Assembly: GCF_022179305.1 (NCBI RefSeq)
Contig: NZ_BPQP01000023.1
Coordinates: 30,988 to 94,987 of the forward strand
Length of the DNA stretch: 64,000 bases
Reading direction: 5' to 3'
From: Methylobacterium iners
GTDB taxonomy: Bacteria; Pseudomonadota; Alphaproteobacteria; Rhizobiales; Beijerinckiaceae
Shown here: piece after piece, positions 1 through 8,883 of the stretch
Layout: each line of letters begins with the position of its first letter
Position numbering within the stretch: the stretch's first letter is position 1
The notes under the pieces: model-generated
Told to the model about the DNA's origin: nothing
Database searches by the model: none
Seen by the model: the letters and a program-made list of their open reading frames with translations, nothing else
Position numbers and translations under genes: made by a program

Positions 1-515
1 CTGAAGGAGATCGAGAAGAAGTTGGCGCTGACGATGTTGACGAGGTTCGAGATCACCAGCGGCAGGCTGGTGGAATCGGCCACGAAGCCGCAGGCAACGA
101 TGAAGGCCAGGGCGGCCGCGGGCTTGAAGTTTAGCCGGAGCAGGATCGCGAGGACGATGGGTGTCAGCAGCAGCGCCGCGCCGTCGTTGGCGAAGACCGC
201 CGCGATGGCCGCGCCGAGCAGGATGACCAGCGGGAACAGGAGCCGCCCCCTCCCCCCGCCCCAGCGGGAGATGTGCAGGGCTGCCCAGTGGAAGAACCCC
301 GCCTCGTCGAGCAGGAGCGAGATGATGATCAGGGCGACGAAGGTGAAGGTCGCGTCCCAGACGATATGCCAGACGACCGGGACGTCGCCCGGCGTGATCA
401 CGCCCGTGGCGAGGGCCACGCCGGCCCCGATCAGGGCGCTCCATCCGATCCCGAAGCCCCCTGGCTGCCAGATGACGAACACGAGGGTGACGATGAAGAT
501 CGCGAGCGCGAGCAT
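1..515 (-). CDS. arsB: Arsenite efflux permease ArsB (3' end outside window)
   Basis: Inner-membrane arsenite/antimonite exporter of the ArsB family, the last visible gene of the arsR-arsC-arsC-arsB operon. The 171 residues present start [18 protein letters not shown] and contain the hallmark ArsB blocks [14 protein letters not shown] and a segment equivalent to FIADTASLPL followed by [10 protein letters not shown], as in E. coli ArsB. Several hydrophobic helices are visible. The ATG lies 36 bases after the stop of the upstream arsC. The frame is open to the window edge, so the rest of the protein (family about 430 residues) lies outside. Family assignment is secure. Confidence 0.93.
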   Translation of the reverse strand, partial: MLALAIFIVTLVFVIWQPGGFGIGWSALIGAGVALATGVITPGDVPVVWHIVWDATFTFVALIIISLLLDEAGFFHWAALHISRWGGGRGRLLFPLVILLGAAIAAVFANDGAALLLTPIVLAILLRLNFKPAAALAFIVACGFVADSTSLPLVISNLVNIVSANFFSISF

Positions 516-551
516 CGGGGCCGTTTCTTCTTGTTGGAGGATCGGGAGGGG

Positions 552-977
552 TCAGGCGCTGGCGACGCGACGTCCGTGCTCATCGACGACGCGCTCGCCG
601 TCCTCTTTCACAAACTCGCCCTGCTGGGGCGGCAGCAGGTCCAGCACGGCCTCGGAGGGCCGGCACAGGGCGACGCCCTTTGGTGTCACCACCAAGGGAC
701 GATTGATGAGAATGGGATGCTCGACCATGGCGTCGAGAAGCTGGTCGTCGCTCAAGGCCGGGTCCGAAAGGCCCAGCTCGGCGAAGGGTGTGCCCTTCTC
801 CCGGATCGCCTCACGCACCGTAATGCCGGCGCGCGAGATCATGTCCTGGAGCAGCATCCGGGAGGGCGGGGTCTTCAGATACTCGACCACGTGAGGCTCG
901 ATGCCGGCGTTGCGGATCATCGCCAGGGTGTTGCGCGAGGTGCCGCAAGCCGGGTTGTGGTAGATGACGACGTCCAT
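552..977 (-). CDS. arsC: Arsenate reductase, glutaredoxin-coupled ArsC family
   Basis: Cytosolic arsenate reductase of about 141 residues, reducing arsenate to arsenite with glutathione/glutaredoxin. The N-terminus carries the active-site motif HNPACGTSRNTL with catalytic Cys near residue 11, and the C-terminal half has ILINRPLVVTPKGVALCRPSE, containing the conserved arginines of the family. The frame is open for 69 codons upstream, but the start at 977 is chosen because MDVVIYHNPACG is the normal N-terminus and its ATG shares a base with the TGA of the preceding gene, which implies translational coupling. It is the second arsenate reductase of different fold in the same operon. Confidence 0.93.
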   Translation of the reverse strand: MDVVIYHNPACGTSRNTLAMIRNAGIEPHVVEYLKTPPSRMLLQDMISRAGITVREAIREKGTPFAELGLSDPALSDDQLLDAMVEHPILINRPLVVTPKGVALCRPSEAVLDLLPPQQGEFVKEDGERVVDEHGRRVASA

Positions 978-1504
978 CACGCGACCTCGGGACGGGGCGA
1001 GGTCGCTCCCTCCTGCTGACCGATCTCGCGGAGCTTGGCCGACAGGGCTACCTGATCGAGGCTGGCGACCGGAAGGGCGACGAAGGCGGCGATCCGGTTC
1101 TTCAGGTAGCGCTGTGCCGTGACGAAGGCCGCCTTGCGCTGCATATCCGGTCCCTCGACGGCGGCGGGATCCTCGATGCCCCAATGCGCCGTCACAGGCT
1201 GTCCCGGCCAGAACGGGCAGGCCTCACCGGCTGCGTTGTCACAGACCGTGAAGACGAAATCCAACGGCGGCGCACCCGGTGCGGCGAACTCGTCCCATGA
1301 CTTCGAGCGCAGGCCCTCGGTCGGGTAGTCGGTCTCACGAAGCACCTGAAGAGCGAGCGGGTTCGGCTCTCCCTTGGGCTGACTGCCGGCGGAGAAGGCC
1401 CGGAAGCGCCCCCGTCCTTCCTTGTTCAACATGGCCTCGGCCAGGATCGAGCGGGCAGAATTGCCCGTGCAGAGGAACAGCACATTGTAGACGCGATCAG
1501 GCAT
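977..1504 (-). CDS. arsC: Arsenate reductase, low-molecular-weight-phosphatase type
   Basis: A 175-residue thioredoxin-type arsenate reductase. The P-loop CX5R is visible as FLCTGNSARS near the N-terminus, and the second and third redox cysteines are in VCDNAAGEACPFWPG, the spacing used for the disulfide relay of this family. It reduces arsenate to arsenite independently of glutaredoxin. Its start overlaps the end of arsR by 8 bases and its stop overlaps the next arsC by one base, so it is cotranscribed. Its presence beside a glutaredoxin-type ArsC gives the cell two unrelated reductases for the same reaction. Confidence 0.93.
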   Translation of the reverse strand: MPDRVYNVLFLCTGNSARSILAEAMLNKEGRGRFRAFSAGSQPKGEPNPLALQVLRETDYPTEGLRSKSWDEFAAPGAPPLDFVFTVCDNAAGEACPFWPGQPVTAHWGIEDPAAVEGPDMQRKAAFVTAQRYLKNRIAAFVALPVASLDQVALSAKLREIGQQEGATSPRPEVA

Positions 1505-1859
1505 GAACGGTGTCTCCGGCGGGGGTGCAGCAGGCGGCGAGCGCGGCGACGGCCGGAGTGCAGACCTCGGGATGCCCCTGGCAGCAATCGCGCATGAGGA
1601 ACTGGATCAGGGCCGAGAGGTCCGGATAGGCAGCGCTGTAGATGATCGACCGTCCCTCGCGGCGCGAAGTGATCAGCCCGGCATGGCTGAGCTCCTTGAG
1701 GTGGAACGACAGGTTGGTCCCCAGCACGCCGACGGCCTCGGCGAGGACACCGGCCGCCATGCCGTCCGGTCCTGCGGTGACGAGTTGGCGCACGATGCGC
1801 AGGCGGTGCTCCTGGCCCAGCGCCGAGAAGGCAGCGACGGCTTGTCGTTCGTCCATCAT
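1497..1859 (-). CDS. arsR: Arsenic-responsive ArsR-family repressor
   Basis: A 120-residue winged-helix repressor heading the ars operon. The DNA-binding core is readable (VLGTNLSFHLKELSHAGLITSRREGRSIIYS, broken here only by description). The classic ELCVCDL site in the recognition helix is absent. Instead a C-terminal cysteine cluster (Cys92, Cys93, Cys100, Cys110, Cys111) probably binds As(III), resembling the C-terminal sites known from ArsR proteins such as that of Acidithiobacillus. A second ATG directly follows the first, so the start may be 1856. It faces arsH across a 47-base gap holding a dyad operator. Confidence 0.9.
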   Translation of the reverse strand: MMDERQAVAAFSALGQEHRLRIVRQLVTAGPDGMAAGVLAEAVGVLGTNLSFHLKELSHAGLITSRREGRSIIYSAAYPDLSALIQFLMRDCCQGHPEVCTPAVAALAACCTPAGDTVHA

Positions 1860-1871
1860 TTGTGCAATATC

Positions 1872-1885
1872 TCAATCATCATTGA
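1872..1885. promoter_or_regulatory. Probable ArsR operator between arsR and arsH
   Basis: TCAAT-CATC-ATTGA is a short perfect inverted repeat in the 47-base divergent spacer. ArsR proteins bind such AT-rich dyads over their own promoter. The single site could control both the arsR operon and arsH. Confidence 0.6.
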
Positions 1886-1906
1886 AATGTAGACGAAAGC
1901 GACGCC

Positions 1907-2653
1907 GTGGACAAGCTCTTTCAGCCATTCACCGATGGCATACCGAACCTCAGTGGAGCGCACTTCCAGACGCCGACGAACGGCAGCCTGAGCGTGGCAC
2001 GGCGGTTCGAGCACGCACCCCGCTTCCTACTCCTCTACGGCTCCCTTCGGGAGCGCTCCTTCAGCCGATTCCTGGCCTATGAGGCAGCCCGGCTCCTGGA
2101 GGCGATGGGTGGCGAGGTGCGAATCTACCACGCCCACGGCCTACCTTTGCCCGATGACGCCACTGCAGATCATCCGAAGGTGCAGGAGCTGCGCAACCTG
2201 TCGGTCTGGTCCGAGGGCCAGGTCTGGGTGTCGCCGGAGCGGCACGGCAACATGACGGGTGTGATGAAGAGCCAGATCGACTGGCTGCCCCTCAGCGAGG
2301 GCTCGGTTCGGCCGACCCAAGGGCGCACGCTCGCGGTCATGCAGGTCTCGGGCGGCTCGCAATCGTTCAACGCGGTGAACTCGCTCCGTGTGCTCGGGCG
2401 CTGGATGCGGATGATCACCATCCCGAACCAGTCTTCTGTGGCGATGGCCTACAAGGAGTTCGACGAGGCCGGAAGGATGAAGCCGGGGCCGCTCTACGAC
2501 CGGGTCGTCGATGTCTGCGAGGAGCTGGTGAAGTTCACGCTGCTCACCCGAGAGCAGGCGGATTATTTGGTCGACCGCTACAGCGAACGGAAGGAGCGCG
2601 AGCCGGACCGCCTCACAGCCGTAGCGGCCGACATCGGTTTCGTGAAGCGCTAG
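1907..2653 (+). CDS. arsH: ArsH NADPH-dependent FMN reductase (organoarsenical resistance)
   Basis: A 248-residue flavoprotein that oxidises trivalent methyl- and aromatic arsenicals and can reduce quinones or metals. The flavodoxin-like FMN-binding motif [13 protein letters not shown] lies near residue 44, and the C-terminal block [21 protein letters not shown] is typical of ArsH. It starts with GTG, 47 bases from arsR on the opposite strand, with only a weak purine stretch as ribosome site. A later start would remove part of the usual N-terminus. A second, decayed arsH-like sequence occurs at 29781-30090. Confidence 0.92.
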   Translation: MDKLFQPFTDGIPNLSGAHFQTPTNGSLSVARRFEHAPRFLLLYGSLRERSFSRFLAYEAARLLEAMGGEVRIYHAHGLPLPDDATADHPKVQELRNLSVWSEGQVWVSPERHGNMTGVMKSQIDWLPLSEGSVRPTQGRTLAVMQVSGGSQSFNAVNSLRVLGRWMRMITIPNQSSVAMAYKEFDEAGRMKPGPLYDRVVDVCEELVKFTLLTREQADYLVDRYSERKEREPDRLTAVAADIGFVKR

Positions 2654-3517
2654 GCAGGATGCCGGACCCGTACCGCAGAGATTGGCAGGCTTGGATTCCT
2701 CCCGACAGCGAACCGACCCGGGGCACCCGCCAAGACGTTCACCGAGGTTGAACCATCTTACGATGGACACTGCTGCCAATGTCAGGGGGGTCTTCTGATT
2801 CCTCGCAGCACAGAAATGCTTGATGGCGGCTGCAACGGTTGAAGGCGACACGCCATACCCGCCGGGCTACGCAAGGGCAGCCCATCCGATCGCTCGTTCC
2901 CGCGACCGTGCGTCACGATACAGGCATCCCAGCGGCTTCGGTCAATGTCGCGCGGTCTCACTCGGTTTCGGTATCGTCGGCCCGACTGGTGGTGGCAATG
3001 ACCTGAGGATCCCATCCTTGCTCTCGTCCCGATCCGTTCTGTGTTGCACCCCCTCCCCTGACGTCAGGGCCACTTTGGAACAGTTGTTCGAAGGCTGTCC
3101 GTTGGCATCCGCTCGTCACGACGGAGCAGGGGCTCATCCTTGCGGCATCCAGCCATCACTGTTTCAGCCGCAATCGGATAAGCAGCGCCGGCGGAAGCCA
3201 AGGTGGATGCTCGTCGTCCTTCGGCGCGGACAACATGCCGCCTGTCGCAAGGAGCTTGAGTGGGCGTCCCCTTCGGGACGCGCTCTAGTCGCGGGCGCCT
3301 CGCCCGCCACCGGAGTCCCCGTGGGTCTCCGCCCTACGGGTGACGATCGCTGACGCTGACGTTCCCCTGAGAGGCAGCGAACACTTCGCCCTGTCATTTC
3401 GCGAGAGAGATCATCGCCGCGGCCGATCCGCTCTGGGCTTCAGCGCAGACATGGACGAGGCGGATTGCGGAGGGCACGGATCGCCAGCCATCCAGCGCAC
3501 GACCTGCACGCGCCGGA
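2654..3517. other. Gene-poor spacer between arsenic module and replicon
   Basis: I see no supported gene. A small perfect hairpin (GCGTCCC-CTTC-GGGACGC) lies at 3264-3281 inside a stem-rich patch running to about 3352. Open frames on the minus strand here do not resemble known proteins. Confidence 0.5.
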
Positions 3518-3533
3518 GTTGCCAGCTGGCAAC
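3518..3533. promoter_or_regulatory. parS-like centromere site 1
   Basis: GTTGCCAGCTGGCAAC is a perfect 16-bp palindrome. It fits the repABC-plasmid parS form GTTNNNNGCNNNNAAC and lies about 280 bases upstream of repA. It is the likely RepB binding site. Confidence 0.75.
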
Positions 3534-3719
3534 TTTTTGACTCGCCGAAGGGGGAAAAGGGTCCCGTCAAACTCGCGGCATCGTGCCATTCCAGATCGTC
3601 GTGGGCCCGTTCACAACTGGCTTTGCGTCTGATTTCGACGATCCCGACAGGCCGGTGCTCATCAGGCAGCCGATCCTCTAGCCGCTGACCCAATTCCTCG
3701 GAACGCATCCAGTCTGAGT

Positions 3720-3737
3720 GGTTAAGGCCGGTTAACC
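3720..3737. promoter_or_regulatory. Inverted repeat upstream of repA, possible operator
   Basis: GGTTAA-GGCCGG-TTAACC lies 76 bases before the repA start. RepA/ParA proteins of this family with an N-terminal helix-turn-helix repress their own promoter, so this dyad is a reasonable operator candidate. Confidence 0.4.
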
Positions 3738-3813
3738 AAAAATCCCTTTGCAAAAGCCCGACTCGGCGCCATTGTGTTACGGCAAATCGCCGCGATGCGC
3801 GATGGAACCGTAA

Positions 3814-5031
3814 ATGATCGAACAACCGCAAGAACAGCAAAAATCCGCAGATGCGGTTCGCGCCTCGATCACGGCGATGATTGGAAGCGACGGGAGTGCC
3901 CTGTCTGCCGAACTCAATGCGCTGCGAAAGGCTCTGTTTCCACCGGCGTCTCAGAAGGTTCTGCGATCATTTTCCTCCGGCGAGGCCGCCAAACTCGTCG
4001 GCGTCGCGGACGGTTATCTTCGGCAGCTTTCGCTCGCCGGCAAAGGTCCGCAAGCCGAGACTGGCCCGGGCGGGCGCCGGTCCTACACCCTTGGACAGAT
4101 CAACGAGTTGCGGGAACTGCTCGACGACGCTCCGAAGGGAAAGCGGTATGTCCCTCACAGGACGGACGGGGAGCATTGCCAGGTTCTCGCTGTCGTGAAC
4201 TTCAAGGGCGGCTCCGGAAAGACAACGACCGCCGCACACTTGGCACAGTTCTTAGCCTTGAAGGGCTATCGTGTCCTCGCTGTCGACCTCGATCCGCAAG
4301 CGTCGATGACGGCCTTGCACGGCTATCAACCCGAATTCGACGTCGATGCCAACGAGACGCTCTATGCCGCCATCCGGTATGACGGGGGCCAGCGGCCGCT
4401 TCCTGAGGTCATTCGCAAGACCTACTTCTCGGGTCTCGATCTCATCCCGGCGAACCTCGAACTGATGGAGTTCGAGCATGATACGCCGAAGGCCTTAGCG
4501 GATCGCGGCAGTGAACCATTTTTCGGACGCATCGCGACCGCGCTCGGCACGGTGGAAGCCGATTACGATGTGATGGTGCTCGACTGTCCTCCACAACTCG
4601 GCTTCCTGACGCTCGGAGCCTTGTGTGCTGCGACCGCCATGATCGTGACAGTTCATCCGCAGATGCTTGATGTGATGTCCATGTGCCAGTTCCTGCTGAT
4701 GACCTCAGACATGCTCGGGGTCGTACAAGAGGCCGGTGCTCATCTGTACTACGACTTTCTTCGCTACGTCGTCACCCGATATGAGCCGTCCGACGGTCCG
4801 CAGACCCAGATGGTCGGGTTTATGCGGTCGCTGTTCCGCGAGCGGGTTCTCACGCATCCGATGCTGAAATCCACCGCGATCTCAGACGCGGGCCTGTCGA
4901 AGCAAACTCTGTACGAGATCGGTCGAGAGAGCTTCTCCCGCGCCACCTATGATCGGGCGATTGAAGCGCTCGACAATGTCAACGGTGAGATCCTCGCCCT
5001 GATGCATCAAGCCTGGAATCGGCCGACATGA
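3814..5031 (+). CDS. repA: RepA-type plasmid partition ATPase (ParA family)
   Basis: A 405-residue ParA-type ATPase of the kind found in repABC operons. Residues about 52-103 form a MerR-like helix-turn-helix (FSSGEAAKLVGVADGYLRQL) typical of the long autorepressing class. The deviant Walker A motif KGGSGKTT is at 131-138 and Walker A' (VDLDPQAS) at 157-164, followed by VLDCPPQLG. It would drive plasmid segregation with RepB and repress its own operon. Its stop overlaps the repB start by 4 bases (ATGA), so the two are translationally coupled. Confidence 0.93.
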   Translation: MIEQPQEQQKSADAVRASITAMIGSDGSALSAELNALRKALFPPASQKVLRSFSSGEAAKLVGVADGYLRQLSLAGKGPQAETGPGGRRSYTLGQINELRELLDDAPKGKRYVPHRTDGEHCQVLAVVNFKGGSGKTTTAAHLAQFLALKGYRVLAVDLDPQASMTALHGYQPEFDVDANETLYAAIRYDGGQRPLPEVIRKTYFSGLDLIPANLELMEFEHDTPKALADRGSEPFFGRIATALGTVEADYDVMVLDCPPQLGFLTLGALCAATAMIVTVHPQMLDVMSMCQFLLMTSDMLGVVQEAGAHLYYDFLRYVVTRYEPSDGPQTQMVGFMRSLFRERVLTHPMLKSTAISDAGLSKQTLYEIGRESFSRATYDRAIEALDNVNGEILALMHQAWNRPT

Positions 5032-6092
5032 TCAAGCGGAAGGATACGCTTCGCGCTGCATTGACGGCGCGCGAGCGCGAGTTGCCAACTGGCAACTTTG
5101 CGAACACGGACGGGGAGGGGCGGGAGCCTTCCGCGGCCCCGTCGGCCCTTCCACTAGCGGCTGAGCCCGCCCGGCCGCTCGTGCGCTCAGGAGCGGTCGG
5201 GGCGATGGGGCGCAGCCTTGGCCGCATCGCACACGCGGCCGACGAGGCACGCGCCATGATCGCCGCCGGCGACACGGTGGTCGAATTGGACCCCGGCTTA
5301 GTGGACCCGTCCTTCATCCCCGACCGTCTCCCCACCGAGGCGCAGGATGCTACAGATCTGATTGCGTTGATCCGGGACCACGGACAGCAGGTTCCGATCC
5401 TCGTTCGACCCCATCCGGACCGCCCCAATCGCTACCAGGTGGCCTATGGTCATCGTCGGCTGCGCGCCGCGGTCGCGCTTGGACGACCCATTCGGGCTGT
5501 CGTGAAAACGCTCTCGGACGCCGATCTCGTGGTGGCCCAAGGCCAGGAGAACTCCGCCCGCACCGATCTCAGTTACATCGAACGGGCTCTCTTCGCCGTC
5601 TCGCTCGAGGACCGCGGTTTTGACCGCGCCACAGTCATGTCGGCTCTGGCGATGGAGAAAACGCAGCTCTCGCGCCTGATCGCGATCGGGCGGGCCGTCC
5701 CCGCCTCGCTGGTGACCGCCATCGGTCCCGCTCCGAAGACAGGGCGTCCGCGCTGGTCAGCCCTCGTGGAGGCCCTCGCGCGAGCCGACGCGGACGAGCT
5801 GCTCAAAGTGACGCTCGGCCGGAAGGATTTCCAAGGTCTCGATTCGGACGGCCGCTTCGGGCGTGTTCTCACAGCCCTGACGGCGACACCACGCCCCGAA
5901 CGCGGTGGACTGGTCTCGGCTTGGAAGAATTCCATCGGCCAAGCCGTCGTTCGCATCGATCAGAATGCCCGACGCACCCATCTCACCATCGACGAGCGTA
6001 TTGAACCGAGCTTCGGCGCCTTTCTGATCGAGAACTTGCCCAATCTCTACGACGCGTTTCAGTCTCGAAAGACGAAAGGCGACTCGTCATGA
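5028..6092 (+). CDS. repB: RepB-type partition protein (ParB family)
   Basis: A 354-residue centromere-binding protein pairing with RepA. The ParB/Srx fold spans roughly residues 85-180 with GHRRLRAA at 141-148 and QGQENSARTDLS at 171-182, followed by a helix-turn-helix around 184-215 that should read the 16-bp parS palindromes. The first 80 residues are low in recognisable motifs. A second parS-like palindrome lies inside its own first codons. It is followed by a 187-base spacer and then an initiator gene that is not repC. Confidence 0.92.
   Translation: MIKRKDTLRAALTARERELPTGNFANTDGEGREPSAAPSALPLAAEPARPLVRSGAVGAMGRSLGRIAHAADEARAMIAAGDTVVELDPGLVDPSFIPDRLPTEAQDATDLIALIRDHGQQVPILVRPHPDRPNRYQVAYGHRRLRAAVALGRPIRAVVKTLSDADLVVAQGQENSARTDLSYIERALFAVSLEDRGFDRATVMSALAMEKTQLSRLIAIGRAVPASLVTAIGPAPKTGRPRWSALVEALARADADELLKVTLGRKDFQGLDSDGRFGRVLTALTATPRPERGGLVSAWKNSIGQAVVRIDQNARRTHLTIDERIEPSFGAFLIENLPNLYDAFQSRKTKGDSS
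5081..5096. promoter_or_regulatory. parS-like centromere site 2, inside repB
   Basis: GTTGCCAACTGGCAAC differs from site 1 at one central base. It lies within codons 18-23 of repB, and like site 1 it is followed by TTT. RepB bound here could also affect repB transcription. Confidence 0.65.
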
Positions 6093-6279
6093 CGAATGTT
6101 TCGCAAGGCCTACAATCAAGGGGGGAGGGTAGGCGCCGAGCCACGACTCCATCGATTCACAGGAATCTCGGTCGGTGCCTTAGAAATCTGAATACCCCGA
6201 CTCGGTGGGTGCCGATCCGGCGCGTTAGCCTCTGGGCGAAACCAACCATTGGACTTTCCACCTGTACCGAGCTCCAACG

Positions 6280-7407
6280 ATGATGTCCGTCACTCAGCTC
6301 GACGGCTCCGACGACATCCGAGACCCGGATCTCGTAGCACTGGTCGAGAAGGCGCGCGGAAGCGTCGCCTACAACGCGACCTTGACTGTCGCACGCGCCG
6401 ACCAAGCCCGACGCGATGCCGATCGTATCCAGGCTGAGACCGCCGAGGTTCAGCGGAACACGATCATCGGCGCACGCGCCAAGCTGGCCCGGAATGCCCG
6501 GCGTCGCGATCTCATTCGGGAGGTCATCGAAAACGAGCCGGCCGCACCCGAAAACATTCAGCACCTCCACTCGGTCCTCGCCTTGTGCGGCCTTCCCTAT
6601 CGGGAGCCGAAAGGCGCGACGAACTTCTTCCGCGAGTATGGGCGCAATACGCTGGCCATCAATGCCGGCCGTCTCACCAATCCGATCTCAGGCGAGATGG
6701 AGTTGCAAGGCCTTCCCTATGGACCGAAGGCCAGGCTCCTGCTCCTGCATCTGTGCACCGAGGCGGTCAAGCAACGCAGTCCCAAGATCGAAGTCGCGCA
6801 CAGTCTGTCGGGTTTTATCCGCGATATGGGCTTTCCCGTCACGGGCGGAGACCGGGGCACCCTGAAGCAGTTCAAGGAACAACTGAACCGATTGGCAGCC
6901 TGCAGCATGCAGATCGGCCTATGGGACGGCAGCCGCGCATCGACGCTCAACGTGCCCCCCTTCCGTCAGTTGGATGTCTGGTTGCCGCTCAACGCGCACC
7001 CAGACCAGGGTCTGCTCTGGTCGTCGACCATCACCTTCCAGACCGATTTTTTCGACAATCTGCTCCAGCACGCATTGCCGGTCGACATCAGGGCGGCCCG
7101 CGCCTTTGCCGGCTCCGCCCGGCAGCTCGATCTGCTCTTCTGGGTCGGATATCGCCTGTCTCGGCTCGAGCGACCACTCCGTCTTACGTGGGATAACCTC
7201 TACAAGCAGTTCGGTAGCGAGAACGGCTCGATTCGGTCCTTCCGACAGGAATTTCGGAAGGACGTCGCACATCTCACCGAAGTCTTTCCCCGCCTAAAGC
7301 TCACCTTGGACGAGAATGGGATGCAACTCCTGCCATCCGACCAGAAGGACCTTCTGGTGCCGCCGAAAGCCATCCTCGCGAATAGGCGTGCACGCGCAAA
7401 GGGTTGA
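6280..7407 (+). CDS. Plasmid replication initiator, RPA/RepA family (PF04796-like)
   Basis: A 375-residue initiator, not a RepC. It resembles the 'plasmid encoded RepA' (RPA) family: the conserved core reads LHSVLALCGLPYREPKG, NTLAINAGRLTNPISGE, GLPYGPKARLLLLHLCTEA, then FKEQLNRLAACSMQIG and AFAGSARQLDLLFWVGYRL. It presumably binds the iterons directly downstream and starts replication. Two adjacent ATGs make the exact start uncertain by one codon. In repABC operons repC occupies this position, so this is a mosaic arrangement. No antisense-RNA structure could be confirmed in the 187 bases between repB and this gene. Confidence 0.85.
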   Translation: MMSVTQLDGSDDIRDPDLVALVEKARGSVAYNATLTVARADQARRDADRIQAETAEVQRNTIIGARAKLARNARRRDLIREVIENEPAAPENIQHLHSVLALCGLPYREPKGATNFFREYGRNTLAINAGRLTNPISGEMELQGLPYGPKARLLLLHLCTEAVKQRSPKIEVAHSLSGFIRDMGFPVTGGDRGTLKQFKEQLNRLAACSMQIGLWDGSRASTLNVPPFRQLDVWLPLNAHPDQGLLWSSTITFQTDFFDNLLQHALPVDIRAARAFAGSARQLDLLFWVGYRLSRLERPLRLTWDNLYKQFGSENGSIRSFRQEFRKDVAHLTEVFPRLKLTLDENGMQLLPSDQKDLLVPPKAILANRRARAKG

Positions 7408-7409
7408 TT

Positions 7410-8184
7410 CCGCCGACTTCCCTACGGCTGATTCGCCCAGCGTCGCTCCGAGTCCCCTTTGCATTGTGCCGCAGGGTCGGCAGGCAGGCGCGCGCCGATC
7501 ACATCCGAGCCTGCAACGGCGGCATCCATCTCACACCACAGCGTCATGCCACGTCATCGGAGCGGCGCACGTAGACTTGCCTACGCCTCTCGCCTCCGTA
7601 CCAGCACGACCACTTCCAATCACCGGCGAGACACGCGGACTCTACAGGCTCTTCACATCCCGTCATGCCACCTCATACCTGATCTCCTTGCTCATGATCG
7701 ATCGCCAGGATCAGAGAGGTTCGGTCGACGGCCGTCGCCGCGCCGTCGCGCGGGCAGACATCAATGAGTCCAGCTCATCGCAGTCTGGTCTAAACACCGT
7801 CAATGCATTGCCAGTCGCACTCTCTGCGTGGGACCACACCATCCCGTCGTCTCGATGCCTGCATGACCGTCTGACACGCTGAGTTGCCTACGCCACATCC
7901 GGACGATCTCTCCCCACCTCGGGTCTTGGCCACGCCGATTTCCCTACGCTTAACTCGGGGTCGAATTTGGTCCTTGCGGGTCGTGTACTCGGCCACCGCG
8001 TCACGCTGATCACCCTACGTCAGCGCTAGAAAAATGCTCAGAGCCTTGAAGGGTTTAGACAAAGCTTGCCGCTGATTACCCTACGCTAGCACGCCGAGTC
8101 GCCTACGTCTGACACCGCCCGCGACGCTGATGTGCCTACGCAGTCACGCTGATATGCCTACGGATCTACGCCGATATGCCTACG
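7410..8184. repeat. Iteron array, probable oriV (ten 17-bp direct repeats)
   Basis: Ten direct repeats fit ACGCYGANNNNCCTACG, allowing a few mismatches, at 7410, 7569, 7876, 7932, 8003, 8069, 8091, 8124, 8146 and 8168 (first bases). The last five start 22, 33, 22 and 22 bases apart and the step 8003 to 8069 is 66, all multiples of 11, so these repeats lie on the same helix face. The array sits directly after the initiator gene and ends beside an AT-rich tract, the layout of an iteron-regulated origin. No gene is evident in the stretch. Confidence 0.85.
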
Positions 8185-8189
8185 CGAAA

Positions 8190-8340
8190 CGGTGTTAAGT
8201 ATCTCATTTGAAAAGGGATTTCGGCTGCGCATATAGCTTTACTGATAGCTCTACAGATAGAGCACGCGGAATCTCTTTTCCGAATCATCATAACAAAGCG
8301 ACTTCTCAAAAAATTTCTTTTTGAAAAAGGGAGGGGAGTT
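8190..8340. other. AT-rich tract flanking iterons, probable strand-opening region
   Basis: Compared with its GC-rich surroundings this stretch is clearly AT-rich, with A and T runs near 8305-8335. It lies immediately after the last iteron, the usual position of an origin unwinding element. I found no clear DnaA box. The sequence from here to 8883 shows no supported gene. Confidence 0.5.
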
Positions 8341-8883
8341 GATTGCCGATAGGGCATTGGACGATGGTTGAGGGCACAACCTGAAACGGCGTCGGTTGAC
8401 CTCATTTCATCATGGGAATGTGGAACCGTTGACTACGATGGCGGTCAATGCCGGATCCCAAATCGTTGAGCACTCGAGGCTCCATAAAGTGCTATCGGTG
8501 GCAACTCTCTGCACGTAGTATCTGCCCAAAGCAAAGTACTCGGCAAAGCCGTGTTGATGTCGGATTGGTACAGATTGTTTCGACACGAGTAGCCATTCAT
8601 CCGTCTTGCCAATGATCCGTGGTCCTGTGTCGAGTAGAATTCAACCTGGCTGCGATGCGAATGGAACCGTCGCTGGGCGCCCCATCCTGAAACCAGTGAT
8701 ATGCTCAGTCTGCCAAGAATACTGGCGCGGATCGGTCTGCCTCAAGGACGAGCGGTGCCCCCAAAATGCTGACGCATTTCGGCTCCCCCACTCGCCGGCT
8801 TCGCCGGTCGCTCTGCGATCCTTGACCCAGGCCGACACGAGCCCGTGCACGCCCTCGTCTTCACACGATGAGAGGAACACGAC

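Noticed and set aside
22-1019. Long plus-strand frames over the arsenic genes
   Set aside because: They are antisense to arsB and arsC, whose minus-strand products are unmistakable.
2654-3517. Possible insertion sequence in the spacer after arsH
   Set aside because: No transposase fragment or terminal repeats could be recognised, only small hairpins.
3394-3840. 149-codon open frame on the minus strand upstream of repA
   Set aside because: No recognisable domain or ribosome site, and it overlaps the repA promoter region and parS site 1.
6093-6279. Counter-transcribed RNA as found between repB and repC in repABC operons
   Set aside because: The downstream gene is not repC and I could not identify a convincing promoter plus stem-loop on the minus strand.
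7410-8184. Repeated 17-bp units taken at first for a CRISPR array
   Set aside because: Spacing varies from 22 to over 300 bases and the repeats are degenerate iterons beside a replication initiator; no cas genes.
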